Assembly (NCBI GenBank): GCA_014905825.1
Contig: JACGCN010000032.1
Span: 372,001-436,000, forward strand
Reading direction: 5' to 3'
Length of the DNA: 64,000 nt
DNA from: Lyophyllum atratum
Lineage: Eukaryota; Basidiomycota; Agaricomycetes; Agaricales; Lyophyllaceae
This document shows, piece by piece, positions 21,345-34,900 of this stretch. The notes under the pieces are model-generated. The model did not search any database, was not told the DNA's origin, and was given only the letters and a program-made list of their open reading frames with translations. Position 1 is the stretch's first letter; each line of letters starts with the position of its first letter. A program made the position numbers and the translations under genes.

Positions 21345-22939
21345 ATGGCTATTACTCCTTTGACGAGAGCGAACGACGCCACCGTGGAACCACCACCCTA
21401 CGAGGCGCCTCTACCCACTTCCGAGCCCCGTACGTCTCCATTCCCTGCCCTGGCTGACTTGACATGTTGAGATCTTCCCAGTGGAAAACGCCAACCTTGC
21501 CATCATTGACCTATCCAAGAGCGACACGCCCGAAGGCCGAGCGAACCTCGCGGCACAGGTTACTCAAGCCATGAGGACCCATGGGTTCTTCTACGCCATA
21601 AACCATGGCTACACATCAGAGCAGGTATGTCCGGAAGTTCCTTAGATATTTCACCGCCCGACCAACGATGACAATTCTTAGACCAATCAAATTTTCAGCC
21701 TTGCCAATCTTACTTTCGACGGCGTCAGTATAGAGGAGAAGGCGCGTTACATGAGCGACTCAAACACCGTCTATGAAGGCTACAAGCCGCAGAAAACTTG
21801 GGTCCGTAGATGCCTGGCTCGAAGAGGGAGGTGACTGATATTGGTATTTATAGCTGATCGACGGTGGTGTTCAAGATCAGGTCGAACATTACAACAGTAA
21901 TTCTTCTCCATTGTTCATGAGTTTGGTGATTTAATTGTTGGATAGTGAACCGACATCTGCATATGCGGGCCCACCCAGAGGCGTTGCGCCCTTTCCTCCC
22001 ATTGATTGACGACTTTGCGCGCCACAATCATTACAATATCGTGCATCCCATCTTAAGGTGAGTATTGGAGCGACTCCTGATCTTGGTTTCTCAAGGAATT
22101 CCTTTTCCAGACTTCTTGCGCTCGGTTTGGAGCTACCCGAAGATACATTGGTCAACCAGCACAAGTACGACTCGCCAGGACATACATCTGGTACGTTACT
22201 GCGGTCATTGCTCATTTAAACATATAAATCATCTCTCCCCTAAAGTCAGATTCATGAAATAGTATGTTATTCGGCAGGTCAGTAACACACGTCCACTAAA
22301 TTCATCTCTATCCAGTCACCCTCGCTCGGCAGATGATGAGCTCAAGTCAAAGAATGTCTGGCTCAAGGGACATACCGGTGAGGGCTGCTCGTATGTACTA
22401 CCGAATTTCATTGTCTGAAGTCAAAACTAGATTTCGGCTCAATCACCATCCTTTGGTCTCAACCCGTCGGCGGGCTCCAGATCCTTTCCCTAGACGGAAA
22501 ATGGCGATGGGTTCGACATATTGAAAATGCGCTTGTAAGCATTCTGCGTGCAAATATACCGTTTACAACTTCATAATGCCGCCTACCTACGTAGGTTGTC
22601 AATGCCGGGGACGCCCTCGAATTCCTTTGCGGTGGATTCTATCCTTCGACCCGACATCGCGTTGTCCAGCCTCCCGCTGATCAGCGTAACATCCCTCGCT
22701 TAGGTGTATTCTACTTCGTTATGCCCGACGACGACACCAAGCTTGTGCCCCACAAGGACAGCCCCGTGTTGATAAAGGAGGGCATATCTAGACTCTGTGA
22801 TCCCGAAAACGCACCAAACATGGAAGAATGGCGGAAAGGTCGTACCGTTTCTTACGGTAAGGTAGCACTAAAGGCGGGCATTGAGAAAGGTGTCGAGGAA
22901 GAGTTGGTTAGTGGCGTGGTAGTCAAGCACTACAACTGA
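21345..22939 (+). CDS. 2OG-Fe(II) dioxygenase, tandem copy C
   Basis: Third member of the tandem trio. It starts MAITPLTRANDATVEPPPYE and is then spliced to ENANLAIIDLSKSDTPEGR. Marks are GFFYAINHGYTSEQ, VYEGYKPQKTW, FARHNHYNIVHPILR, WLKGHTDFGS, then STRHRVVQPPADQR, and a C-terminus VVKHYN. The N-terminal half is the most divergent of the three, mainly between the NHG motif and the GYK motif, which suggests a changed substrate pocket or partner. A TATA-like ttatttaa occurs about 85 bp upstream. Intron phases agree with copies A and B. Downstream (22940-23155) only the convergent 3' regions remain. Confidence 0.88.
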
Positions 22940-23155
22940 GAATCACGTTAGCCGCGCCTTCAACCAAGTTAGGGATCTAGGTGAAGTCACCTTGTATTAT
23001 ATATGTCTGTCATAGCATTCGTGTCCATTGAACAGGTAAAACCAAGGGTGGTGTCTGATAATATACGGCTGGGAATACAATCTATACGAACATGTCCGAT
23101 TCCCCCTGAAGATGATGTGATACGATGGGCCTAACTCGTGATAAAATGATACATG

Positions 23156-25088
23156 TTAACGGGACTTCTTGCCTACTCGAACACTCCCCCTGAAAGGGAG
23201 GCCTGATAGCTCCATTTCACCGTCGTGTCCCGAAAGTGGCAAACCGCGAATCTTCGATGCCACCGCAGCCGACCCCAGGATTCCGGCAAGAGCCCCTTCT
23301 GAGCCAAAGACGACCTGTCAAGATGCGTAAGTTTCAAGGACTGATTATAAAGGCAAAGGAGCGATCACAAACCTTGCTAACAAAATTACTAAACTCTTTC
23401 TGTCGACCGGGAAGAACCTCTAGAGGTACGTCCACAATCTTCGCTGTGACGACGTAGGCAGATCCTTCACCTTCTTCTGGCTCATCACGTGTACTTATCG
23501 ACGGCAACCAATTCTCTGGCCGAAGGTGCCCGAAGGCCTTTTCGGGTATAGGGTCAGGGAGAGGTGGGTGCGCTGGAAACGAATCGGTAGAATCAGGGAC
23601 CTCGCCGTCAAACACCAAGACATCAGGAAGCACACGAGACACCACCAGGTCAACGTTGAAGCCCTTGGGTAGTACGACGCGAGCGTACACCGTGCCGCTC
23701 GCAAGGAACGTTGTGCCTGGTTTGATCTTCATGTCTTTGATGGTGACGTTGCGGAGGATGCGTGGCGGAGGACTGGGAGGCGGAAAGATCGTTTCGAGGG
23801 AATAATTCGCGACCAGCGGTGATGAGATGAGGATGGGATTGGATTGCTTGGATAGATAGCGTGAAAGGAAAGAAGAGAGGATGGGCGTTGCGTCGACAGG
23901 CAAGGGAAGCACTGTTCCTGTTATATCCATAGAGATATTAGGGTGAGTAAGGCTAAATGGAGCGGTGGATATAGATGCGATTGGAATAGGGGCATGTGTG
24001 GGATTTGAGGGCGGGAGACTAATGATAAATGGCATGGAAGGCGAGGTAAGGTTGAAGTTCGGTGGCGCGGGGTCAATTATCGTAGCGCGGGCACGAATTG
24101 CAAGGTGGTCAGATTTGCTTGACACGGCAAAGGCCGTCAAGGTGATGAGCTGCTCAGCTGAGGGAAATGGAACTCTGGGGCCAGGACGAGGGAGTCCAGG
24201 TAGCGAGGGGACTAAGTTATCGATGAGAAAAGGTAGACCGGAAAAATACTAACACGTACTTGGGAGATGGACTGAGGTTCGTATATTAGAGAACTTCATG
24301 TGTACTCTCTTTCGCCAGCTGCTTTCGTTCTTGGAGCCACCTTGTATAAATGCCTGACGAACGTTGGCCTGGACGTCTATCGATCCACCACTCCAAGCGT
24401 CGCGTATAAACTTCAACCATGTAGAGGTATCGTGATTCGGGCGTACGCAGGCCAACACCGTGACGTGGGTCAGCCACGAGTCATTATTTGGTGGATTTAC
24501 TGTGAGAGGGACAACCACCGGTGATGCCGATACGAAAGCAAGAACGGTTGAAGGATCAGACTGCGACATAATGTCGACCGTAGATAGCGTAGCCGTGACT
24601 CTGTCCAGCTTTTGGACGCCCCAGCGTCCCACAGACTTCCATAGGTCACCCATTAAACTACTGTCCTCTGGGTCATCGTTCACCCCGACGACCCCACCCG
24701 CGTCTAAACCGAGCCTTGCATCTATGTTGAGCCAAATTTCACCAGAAGAGGTGATATTAAGCACGTCCACTCGGTCGGGTCCTCGAAATTCCACGTCGTC
24801 GCGCACGACGTCATCAGGAGAGATTTGGGAAGCCTTCGCTGCGTATGACCATGCAAGTAGTGCTAGGAGAGCACAGAATACAAGGCAAAGAGATAGAGAT
24901 ACAAGGAAGACCAAGGTCAACCTCGAGCGAAGCCCTCTTCTGTTCCGCTCGCTTCTGGGAGAAAGGCTTTCAATGTGTGAGGAGGATTGGTTGGTGAGCA
25001 GTGGGGTGCACTCTGTAGGGTCCGCAGCCCTTCCTTTCCCTTTCGATGGGAGCTCCTGCGCGGTAGCAAGAGTCGGTGGAGAGTCCAT
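23156..25088 (-). CDS. Tag1-like single-pass membrane protein
   Basis: Three exons (25088-24260, 24211-23373, 23314-23156) join in phase to encode 608 residues. A cytosolic N-terminal tail of about 58 residues has the dibasic stretch RNRRGLRSR. It is followed by one hydrophobic segment (about residues 59-84, LVFLVSLSLCLVFCALLALLAW). The rest is a large, probably lumenal region with repeated beta-rich, LEA-like patterns (for example FAVSSKSDHLAIRARATI and VTIKDMKIKPGTTFLASGTV). The architecture and the C-terminal glycine-rich basic end resemble the fungal Tag1 (yeast YLR173W) family, a vacuolar membrane protein linked to ending autophagy. That assignment comes from overall pattern only and is tentative; the gene model is firm. 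Confidence 0.8.
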
Positions 25089-25315
25089 GGTCGGATCTAA
25101 TGCATGAGGTTAACAAGGCGGTGTGGGTGAATCAGAGGGTGTCACTGTCAAGTTGTTGGAGATTTTCAGGCCCAAAGTCCGCACGTGCCAAGCACGCGTC
25201 GAAATTTACACGCGAAAATACCCAATTTGGGTTCCGAGTTGTCATCCTACTAGTACTACTGCTACTACCTACGTACTACATGACGGTTACGGTACGATGG
25301 TTTAGAATGACTGGC

Positions 25316-27441
25316 CTAGACGGAATGAAGAGGTTGCTTGTGAATAATTTGTTTGAATATCTCAAGAGAAGCTTCGGGTTGGAAAGCGGGCTGGAGATGA
25401 AGCCCAGAGATCAGTGCGCGAGGTACAGAGATCCGCGTTAGGACTCACCACTTCATGTCCAGAAGCATAAATCCTCCTGCAAAAGTAAGACAAGGCATCC
25501 GTTAGCCTAAGGGATAATTATCCTTTACAAGGAATTGAACGCGGCTTACGCGAATGTGAAGTTATCAACGTTTTGGATTGCCGCGACAGCTTTTCCGGCG
25601 ATGGTCATGTTGCGTAAAGGTGTGTTGTTCAGTCTCTCTTTGCCGTACCAGTCCATCGCTAGTACAGAAGCGTGTCCTCCAAGCCAGTTACAGCTACGGC
25701 GTATCTCAGTGTCTGAAGCTGGTCGGGGTCCTTTAGCTTACTTGATGTCAGCATCGCCATGCTAACAAACCGAATCAGCCTAAGGATGCAACAACAATGG
25801 AGAAGATGTACCCATATCAGAATCTTGAGACCGGAGTTCGCCAATTCACCGAGTTGTGGAAGCCAAGTCCTCGCGTCCTGATAAATAAGATAGGATGTGA
25901 GTGAAGATCATGGCACGACTTGAATCTGCCTGACATCACCCGTACGGACGAACAACCTGAAGGGCGCATCGGGACATTCACTATACGCAGATTCCGCTCC
26001 TATCTTCTGTTGTATGGACGCCTGTCCAAGGAAGTCAACATAGTACTCCGGTGGAAATAGAGCAGATGAGTTCTGTCGTAGATCGTTGACGTCACGATCG
26101 CCGATGGAAGGGACAAAAACTTTGTCCACCTATAGCTCGACTCTAAGCAAAATAGACGAATTCACCACAAGGCTGCAACGTACGCAGAAGTTGTCTGCTT
26201 TGCGACATATGTTATCCGAGCCAGCGGAGTTTCCAGCAGCATAACAAGCTTCCTCTTGATCCTTACATCCGCCCGGCGCAAAGAATGAGTCGTTTATTTG
26301 CTTGATAACATCGTCGCTTTGTAGTTGACCGTATCCAGGGGCGTTTAGAGCGAAGTCGACATAAGCCTTATTTTGCAGCAAGGGGTCGTACCACCCACTT
26401 TAATATCCACGTCAGAAGGACGTAACTCATCCTTGCAAAACACGTACTTGTTGATCATCAATGCGCTGACCACAACTTCTTCGCCTTGCAATGAGCCGAG
26501 GCGAATCTTGGCGTTCTGCTCATCGAAATACGTGACAAAGCTCGGTCCATAATGTCCTCCGTAACTCTCGGTGGCAAAGATGAACCTGGAGATGGGCATG
26601 TCATTTTGAAAATAATATCCGACGCTTAGGACGTACTCTCGACTCTGGAATTTCGAAAACTCCTGGCTCTCAAACAAGATCTGGAACGCCTTCCAGACGA
26701 ATGGTGCGGCCGACTCCGTGCTATCCACGGTATCTGTTCCATAAGAGAATCCTGTTCCGATAGGCTGATCGATGTAGATCACTGTGTTGTTTCCTTAAAT
26801 TTATCTTCCAGTGGCACTTGCGGGGTGACGCACTGTTGCTCAAATTATTCCAACTAGGATGTATTGTGTTCATTCAAGGCACGTATAGATGCGAGTAAAT
26901 TCTTACCTGAAGGGATTGAGAGTAGTCGTCTTTCCATCGGGATTGACTAGGCATGGACCGTTCTCTGCGAGCAGGTCAACCTCCCTGGTAACAAATATTC
27001 ATAGAGTCGCGTGCCTTGGAACAGACCGATCATGGATGAGCAACCAGGACCACCATTTAACCTAGCGCGTCTGAGTCCTATACATGCATAAGCGATATAA
27101 ACGGTAACTATACCAGAGAGTGAACGGAGCAGTTTCCGGAGACTCCCTCGCTTCAAAGAACCAAAACCACTGCAATGAACAAGACATGAGGATTTCTACA
27201 CGGTAATTGGAATATCGACACGCACCATTGACATATTCTGTCCCACCTCGATATATCCCGACAGCTGACGCACCCCAGGGGTAGTCTCACAGACACCCGA
27301 ATCGGCGACGAAACGTAAACTGAGGTTTTCATCGATAAGCGATTGGAACCTCGAAAAGGTGGGTTGGGGAGTAAGAGGATTGGCGACCGCTAAGGCAGCG
27401 AACAGACGGAGAAGGACGAGGCCCACGCTCAGGAGCAACAT
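25316..27441 (-). CDS. Serine carboxypeptidase (S10 family)
   Basis: Secreted or vacuolar exopeptidase that removes C-terminal residues. The signal peptide is at residues 1-20 (start 27441). Splicing gives the oxyanion-hole motif TLWLNGGPGCSS, then ENGPCLVNPDG, YIDQPIGTGFSYG, and the nucleophile in FATESYGGHYGP. The Asp of the triad lies in IWHGDADINCNWLGGHA and the His in the final exons, ASGHEVPAFQPEASLEIF. The terminal exon was recovered by splicing past an apparent stop, ending at 25316. All three catalytic residues are therefore present. The second half of the gene is cut into small exons. A TATA-like ataaatatag lies about 50 bp upstream (27487-27496, minus strand). Confidence 0.92.
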
Positions 27442-28632
27442 AACGGGAGCTCAGACGGTATCCGAATATCTCCTAGCGTTTGAGTGGACCTCTATATTTA
27501 TCAACCCTATGAAACCGTGGAACGTACACCGCATGCTGCCGATAAGAAAGCAGACGGTGGTCCAGCGTGATGGCCATATGCCACCCCTGCTGGATTCATG
27601 AATTTCACAGGACAAGGTAAGGATGAATATAGATATCTATCAGGTGGGTGGTCTGTGTAAGCGACTTCACACTTCAGGAATTCCGTTCGTGGTGAGAACC
27701 ATAGAGAATCAGCGTAAGGGACGGGTCGAAGCCGATCATGAGGACGCTCGGCGATAGAAGCTTGAACGCGGCACGATCTCCTTATGATTAGTGGGATCTA
27801 CAAAATCCGGGGCGATCAGTCATACATATAGTGGGCGAGGTAAAAATAGGTGCACTGACACACCTCGTGTCTGGTAAGTACAGCGTCTGTTCGTGGAAAC
27901 CGAGTTAAGAGATTGCAACACATCGAAAATATTGCCCTTCGAACCAAAAGGGCAATGTGTCCAGCTGAGATGGGCCTTTGGATTGCGGGTCAGAGGATGA
28001 GTACTAGGAGGGGGTAAAACGAGAGGAGCCGAGTGGATGACTTGAAGCTTTCATTCCTCTGGGGTTATGATGAGCGTTAAATTCGCCGAGTCTGAGCTGC
28101 ATGACCATGACTGTTCTGGACACACGGAGCCCGATGGAAGATGCCCACAGATCGTTTAGCACCGCCATCTTCGCTAGACACAAGCCTCATCGTCGACGCT
28201 GCCCGACCACTCATGTGAGAGCAACTTGTAGTGCGTCCTGCAGCCTTGAAGTTGGACGATAACGGCAAGTTAGAAAAAGTTATTAGTCAAACCATAGATC
28301 GTGCCTAGCCGCAACCATGAGATCTTATCTTATCTTATCTGTCCAAGCTTCCTCAAAAAAAAATGCGTATCGACTAAGTCCGATGGCGTGACTGCTCTCC
28401 TCTGCAGTTTTCAATTACCACCACGCCTACAACTCAAAAACACGGCAGACGATGAACCCATACCAGGGGTCCCCATCCATAACCAAGTCATACATGCTCA
28501 GGCATTATCTCGCGGGATCATCCGGTACCTCACGTATGTCCGCCTCGTTCACGGTCACTTGAAAATGCCAATTGCCCAAGACCCATTGCAACGAAAAAAC
28601 ACCGGAAAACACGAAGTCGAGCTGACAAAGAC
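27442..28632. other. Intergenic region with a small microsatellite
   Basis: No gene is seen. At 28320-28341 there is a short pentanucleotide microsatellite (ttatc repeated about four times). The first 150 bases carry the promoter of the carboxypeptidase, and the right end holds the 3' region of the esterase. Confidence 0.45.
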
Positions 28633-30942
28633 TTAAACAACGCCGCGCCGATGGTGGAATACTGCGGGCACAGAATTGATGAAGTCTATCTGCTCCTTCC
28701 GATAGTCGTCCGGGATAAGTGTCAGGTTCGCTCCGTTCAGCTGCATTACAACCTGGTTTTCGTGAGTATATTGCGCCCACTCGGGACCTACAGTTGGAAA
28801 TGAGCATTGTAGAGTCAAACAACAATGGGGCACATACGTTCGAGTCCACGGCCATCGTTGGGGTCAAGGCTCGTCGCGAACGAGACCCAATATTCGATCA
28901 TAAGGCTGCTTAGCTTGGTCGAGGAAGGAGTCGCGGTGGTAGGCTTGCCATACACAAACGTTACCTCCGACCCATGAGCGACTTAGGGTGCAGGTTAGTA
29001 CGGATTCGTGCGGTAAAATGCCTGAAATAACTCACCTCCTAGCCCGAAGGCGGCTGTAGCGGGTTGAGGCTCAGTAAAGAGATACCCGAAAGTCTTGACG
29101 CCTGCTCTGCTGAACGTCTGACTCCAGCTTCGGCGCTGCGACTGGAAGCTCAAGTCGCCCTCTACCCAACTCGTCAATCTTCCGGCCCTCCTTTCGAAAA
29201 TAATTAGACACTCAACGAAGTGCAGCTACTTGTTTGAAGACACTGCTGAGCCCGAACGTTTGATTACCAGTGCCAAACGGAGAGCCGACGGCGGGGTCGT
29301 CGGGATAGAGTTGGAGAAGCTTGTCAGCCGTACTGGCCAAGGTCGCCGTGCTGACGATTGGCGGAGAGAAGTTCGCGATGATGGAATCCCGAACCTGCCC
29401 CTCTGAGTTGATGGTACGAGGTGTGAACAGCGTCCCTGAAGATTCGACATGAGCATGGAGTATCAGCTTCCGAGATAACAAAGTAGACCTTCGTCGAGGT
29501 TGGTCCCAGCGATTGATGGGAGGCGGGCGAAGCGGCCCTCTGCGAAGACGTTTGAAGGGATATCGGGGTACAGACCACCTGGCCCATCGATAGTGGGATC
29601 GAAGGGGAACAACTCTGGAGCTGCCGAGAGCGAGTGGAGCAAGCCTTGGAGGATATCGGAAGAGTTCGCGGTTTTCAGGCAATCAAAGGTATGGCTGCTA
29701 GTCGCCTTCGATGCACAATGTGGGACACCACCTACGAAGTTCTGCCAGTCAACTTCTCGCCGGCTGGCTTTGAATGTAAGCGCCGAGGCCGGGGACCCCG
29801 ATTCTAGAATCTGTAAAGGAAGAGTTCAGAGATATGTAAGTCATCGGAGCAGAGAGGGACTGTAATGCGTACCACTCCTCTTACGAGCTTCTCCAGGGGA
29901 GAGTTCAAGAAGAGGATTGACGTCATGATGGCACCAGCACTTTCTCCGAATGCGGTCACCTAGGCAAAAGAGTCAGGGTTCGACAGCTTTGTATATCTGG
30001 AGCATTTCGCAATTCACCTTCCTCTTATCGCCACCAAAACGACCGATATTTTGTTGCACCCATTCGAGAGCCGCCAGTTCATCCCTGAGCGCCAAGTTAA
30101 GCGCCTTGCGGTCGTCGGCTACGTCATTTATGAGTTTCCATGTCTATCCAGAAACTTATGAGACGTCTCACCTTCTTGACCTTGAGGGAAGCCGAGCGGT
30201 CCAAGGCGATAGTTGAAGTTGACGTAAATCAAGGGTGTTCCCTACAACCTTGCGTGAGCTCGAACTTCCTTGAAGTTGTTCATTCATCTTACACGAGCGA
30301 CACTCTGTGCCACAATCGCGCTGCCATTATAGATACTCGACGCACCGGCAACGAAGCCACCGCCGTAGCTGAAGTCTAATGGCTGAGGAAATGAAAGATA
30401 AGCATTGAACGAGTACTCACGTCCAAAATAGCTATCGAGGAAATGTAAACCAAGCGACTCAAATATTGAAAAAGGCCGTAACTCACCACAGGCAGGGATG
30501 ATTCGGAGCTAATTCCCGAAGGGCGCAAGATATTGATGGTCAAGCAATCTTCAGACATTGCCGCGACGGGTACGCCCTGGTTCGCAGACAGTAAGTCGAG
30601 TGACTTTTGATTGATGGTACATTACACGAACGGATTGGAAGCATGCGGGGCCAAAGTTACTGGCATCAAATGTCTTCCCCGTTAAGTGAGTCTTGAGCAC
30701 GGGCGGTCTGAGGCGCAGTTGGCCTACGGGGGGCTCAGCGAAAGGTATGCCTGGCGCGATCGTACTATTAAAACGTTGACCGACGATCGTTCAAATAATC
30801 ACTCACCACCAAAGAAATCCTGCTTCAACCCTGTCACATCTCGTCCCACCAAAGTAGTTCTCCCAAGTTTGACTTCTGGTGCGGCTGCAGCCAAGGAGGC
30901 GACATAGACCAAGGCCACCAGCAGCTGCGATGAGGACAGCAT
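28633..30942 (-). CDS. Type-B carboxylesterase / lipase
   Basis: Secreted alpha/beta-hydrolase of the COesterase family (ester or lipid hydrolysis). The protein starts MLSSSQLLVALVYVASLAA, a clear signal peptide, followed by VKLGRTTLVGRDV. Later marks are the family motif SEDCLTINILRP, the nucleophile elbow AFGESAGAIMT (Ser), FNYRLGPLGFP, and ESGSPAS. The spliced join FIAGTNLDEGT, here as SIAGTNLDEGT, carries the region before the acid residue. The His-containing stretch is SHGSEVTFVYG. The C-terminal exon ends VPAVFHHRRGVV. At least eight short introns interrupt the gene. It is transcribed away from the GH5 gene and in the same direction as the carboxypeptidase. Confidence 0.9.
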
Positions 30943-31912
30943 GTCGTGCGACTCTGCTTGAAGGGTTCCTTGCACTCCACGTCTTTATAGTACTTGTGGC
31001 AGTCTGATGATGTTCCATCTGCGCATCAATGACAGTGAGTGGAAATACGTTCCCGATCACTATGCAAACGTCATCTGCTGACCACGTACGAATCTCAGAT
31101 GACTGCTGTTCGTGCGACGGGACAAGCTGAGTGAGCACGTCCGCATGCTGAGTATCTCTGGCCTGAGAACGAGATGAGAATACACTCTTACCGGGATTTG
31201 CGATAACCGTCTCCGAAGAAAAAGTTTTAAGTCGTTCAGGAAGAAGCCCGAAAAGACGATGGTCTTCCACATTGACACAATGATTGCTGGTGTGAAAGGA
31301 ATACGTCCAGGAACGCAACAGGAACGCGACAGCTTGAAACGGCCTCATGATCCCTGGTCATGCTGCGACTTTCACATATCAATGATCGGATTCACGGTGA
31401 AGGGTGAACGTTAACATAGAGAAATGCGGCGTGATGGCGCCGGGGTCGATTTGATCCCATTTGTCTTGAGCTTCCCGGGCCGCTTGGTCTCCGATGACTT
31501 TACCGACTCAAAAGTTGTCAAACTTATATACAACCTCGCAAGTGATAGAACTACTCTAGTAGCTATCAGAGCCGCGCACACGCGTAGAATCCCGCGATTT
31601 TGTGATACTATTGTATAGGTATCATCCCAACGTTTGTTAAATCCAACGGCCTTGATAATCTATATGTATATCACACTCCATTCTATCGATACGATCGCTA
31701 AAAAGTTTCTTATTCCTGCTCACTCTGCGCTTAGCGGGAGCTTGAAAAAGGAATATTTGGCCATCGTCGATGTCAACGACGAAGTCAAGTCGACGATGAA
31801 GAGTACGCAGCGCCGGCATTTGCCGGCCCTGGGATACAGACGCATTTGCAGATGATTTAGAAAGCATTATACCAAGTAACCAAACGAGCAGACTAACGTA
31901 TACCCTGTACAC
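30943..31912. other. Divergent promoter region (esterase / GH5)
   Basis: A roughly 1 kb space between two divergently transcribed genes. A minus-strand frame of 181 codons (31348-30803) overlaps the start of the esterase and has no domain or conserved pattern, so I treat it as chance. No other gene is visible. Confidence 0.4.
30983..30990 (-). promoter_or_regulatory. TATA box of the carboxylesterase
   Basis: On the minus strand ctataaag lies 41-48 bp before the start codon at 30942. Confidence 0.4.
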
Positions 31913-34900
31913 ATGTCTAGTCGCTCCGACTTAGACGCCTCCTTTGTACTCGTCAATGGCAAGGCCAGCCCTGAGAAAGCTGAAGCGAAGGCAGTCGCCG
32001 ACCAGGTCAGCATCCAGTATCGTCGTTGTTCTTTCAGAATGTACTCAAGCTCCTAGTGCATGTTTAGGTACACCCATCATGCAACGACTCCTATCGGCCG
32101 GGCTCGGCGCATACGTACGCCCATGACTGGTCGCTGCGAGGAACGGGAGAGCCCATAAGGATACATGGGCGGCATTTCGTGGATGCCTATGGACGCGTTT
32201 GTGAGCTGAGAGGAGTGAACTTGTCTGGTTCTTGCAAGTCGTGAGTCCATCTCTGTCCTTTCGTTGGAGAACCTTGAGCGCTTGAACAAACACTCAGCCC
32301 GGTGAACGATAACCATGATACATTTCCAGCGGGCCACGAATCCGTCACGTTCGTCGGGCGCCCGTTTCCTCTTGACGAGGCACCTGAACATTTCGCTCGC
32401 CTTCGCAGATGGGGGCTCACATTCAGTACGTCGTAATGTCCTTTCGAAGCCATGCGCGGGTTCATAATACCTCTTCGTAGTTCGCTTTCTAGTGACCTGG
32501 GAAGCAGTCGAACATGCCGGACCGTACGCGAACTCAACATCCCTCAATATCACCCCCTAATGTCTTTTCAATATAGGGGTATCTACGACATGGAATACCT
32601 GGCCTATGTCCGAGAACTTTTGGCTTTGCTTCCTCAGTACGGGATAACCGCCTTCGTGTCCATCCACCAAGACGTCTGGTCACGGTATAGCGGTGGATCT
32701 GGTGCACCGGCCTGGACCCTTGAGCTCGCTGGATTCGATCTCGAGGCCTTAGAGGAGACTGGTGCCGCTTGGCTGGTTGGTGTGAAAGGTGGCGGACATG
32801 TTGAGTCGGAACGGGGGCTGTGGCCGTGTGGGTATACCAAACTGGCGGCAGCGACCATGGCGTGAGTTATGCATCCACCCTCTCGAGTTGTGACACTGAT
32901 CGTTTCGTAGCACGTTGTTCTGGGCGGGGGATACCTTTGCCCCGAAACTTCTGGTTAAAGACCGAAATGAGAACGCTGTGCCGATCCAGCAATTCTTGCA
33001 GAATGCATACCTGGCGATGTCGGAACTTTTGGCACGGACAGTGGGTGACTTGGATGGTGTTCTTGGCTTCGAGGTGGGTCCCTATCATGATCTTCTCCGT
33101 TCAGCGCTCAACGGTGTATAGATGATGAATGAACCGCATAGGGGATACATCGACCTCCAATCCTTCCACTCCTTCGACTACAACACCGACCTCCACCTTT
33201 CCTATTGCCGTAAGCCTGACTCTATTCCCTTGAACCGTCTGCTCACTTTCATCCCTCAGCATCCGCGTTCCAGTCATTCCAACTAGGTGCTGGCCACCCC
33301 ACCGAAGTTGCAGTCTATACCCGCTCCTTTCCCATGCCCACCCGCAAGACTTCACATGCAGTGCTTAACCCTGCCGGCCGCAAAGTCTGGCGCCCCGACG
33401 GCCCGTCGCAGGGCAAGTGCATCTGGGCATTGCATGATGTGTGGGGGTGGGACACTACGAAAGACGAGGGCGTCGTGCTGCGCGAGAACTATTTCATCAA
33501 CAACCCTGCGACGGGGAAGAAGGTGTGTTAGCTGCCCTTGTCTTGGTGGTTTGCATGTCTGATTTCTTGGGGTGGGTGCGATAGATCGACTGGTATACCG
33601 ACTTTTATTACCCCTTCCTTCAGAAATGGACCGATCGTGTTCGGGCGGCGTCCAGTCCTGAGAAGATCATCTTCGTGGAGGCTATACCCAACGAAGTACG
33701 TCATCCTTTTTTCCCGTCGTATTAGCACTCAACGACTTGTCCTTGTTACAGTATTGTCCCGAATCCTTTACCCCTGAACATCAAGTGCCGAATATGGTCT
33801 ACGCCCCTCACTGGTGAGTAACCTGACCAGCACTTTGATGGTTCATGTTGAAAGATGTCTACAGGTATGACCTCAACGCCCTGTTCACCAAAGCGTTCGG
33901 GGACTTTACCGTCAATGTACAAGGCCTATCCAGGGTAAGCGGCCCCTAGGTTCCGTCGTAGTCCAGGTATTGACCGTCCCATTCCAGGGCATGTTCCCTC
34001 TCAAAGCCTTCTACTGGGGCCAGCGAGGCGCGCGTGATAACTTCAGCTTGCAAATTCGAAATCTCGTCGAGCACAGCTACTCGTCGCTCGGGGAGAAGCC
34101 TGTCATCATTGGTGAATGTGGAATACCCATGGATATGAAGTACGTACAACTCTGTATACCTGCATAGTATTCTTGCTGATGCTCTTGACTCTACAGCAAG
34201 AAGGCGGCTTTCCAGACCGAAGACTTCACATGGCAGACACGGATGATGGACGCCATGATGACGGCACTCGAGCGTTCGCTCGTTGGCTTCACGTACGTAA
34301 TCTTCCCTCATATCAGAGATTCACTCACCGAAAATTTGGCATCCGTAGGCTATGGACATACAACCCCTCCAACAACGACCAAGCCGGCGACGACTGGAAC
34401 GGCGAGAACTTCTCCTGGTTCAGCCGCAGACGCGCCCTCCCTCCCTCCCTCCTTTACTACGACCAAGACGCGCCATCACTAGACAACGGCGCTCGCATCC
34501 TCCCCGCCATCGTCCGGCCATATCCCGCCAAGACCGCCGGTATCCCACTCAAATTCGACTACGAGATGAACACCGGCACCTTCACGTTCGAATGGGGGAA
34601 CACCGCGCCAGGTGCCTCTACAGGAGCGACCGTGTCCGAACCCCCGCGATCCGACCACCCGCAGATTACCTCGCTCGAGACGGAGATATTCGTCCCGTCG
34701 CTGATTACGCTGGGCAGGAAGGTCGTGGTGGAGGGGCTGGATGCTGCGGATAGCTACGTCCACGATGAACGGCGGCAGACGCTGTTCATCGTCGCGAGGG
34801 ACACGGACCCCGAGCGGATTCATAGGGTGAAGGTGTCGCTGAGTCCGCCGCTCACGCCTGCGTTTGAGGTGAACGACTTTTGGTCCGACTTTGGGCCACG

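Noticed and set aside
28315..28345. CRISPR-like or telomere-like repeat
   Set aside because: It is only a four-unit ttatc microsatellite, and CRISPR arrays are not expected in a fungal nuclear genome.
30803..31348. 181-codon minus-strand frame
   Set aside because: It overlaps the first exon of the carboxylesterase in another frame and its promoter, and it has no domain.
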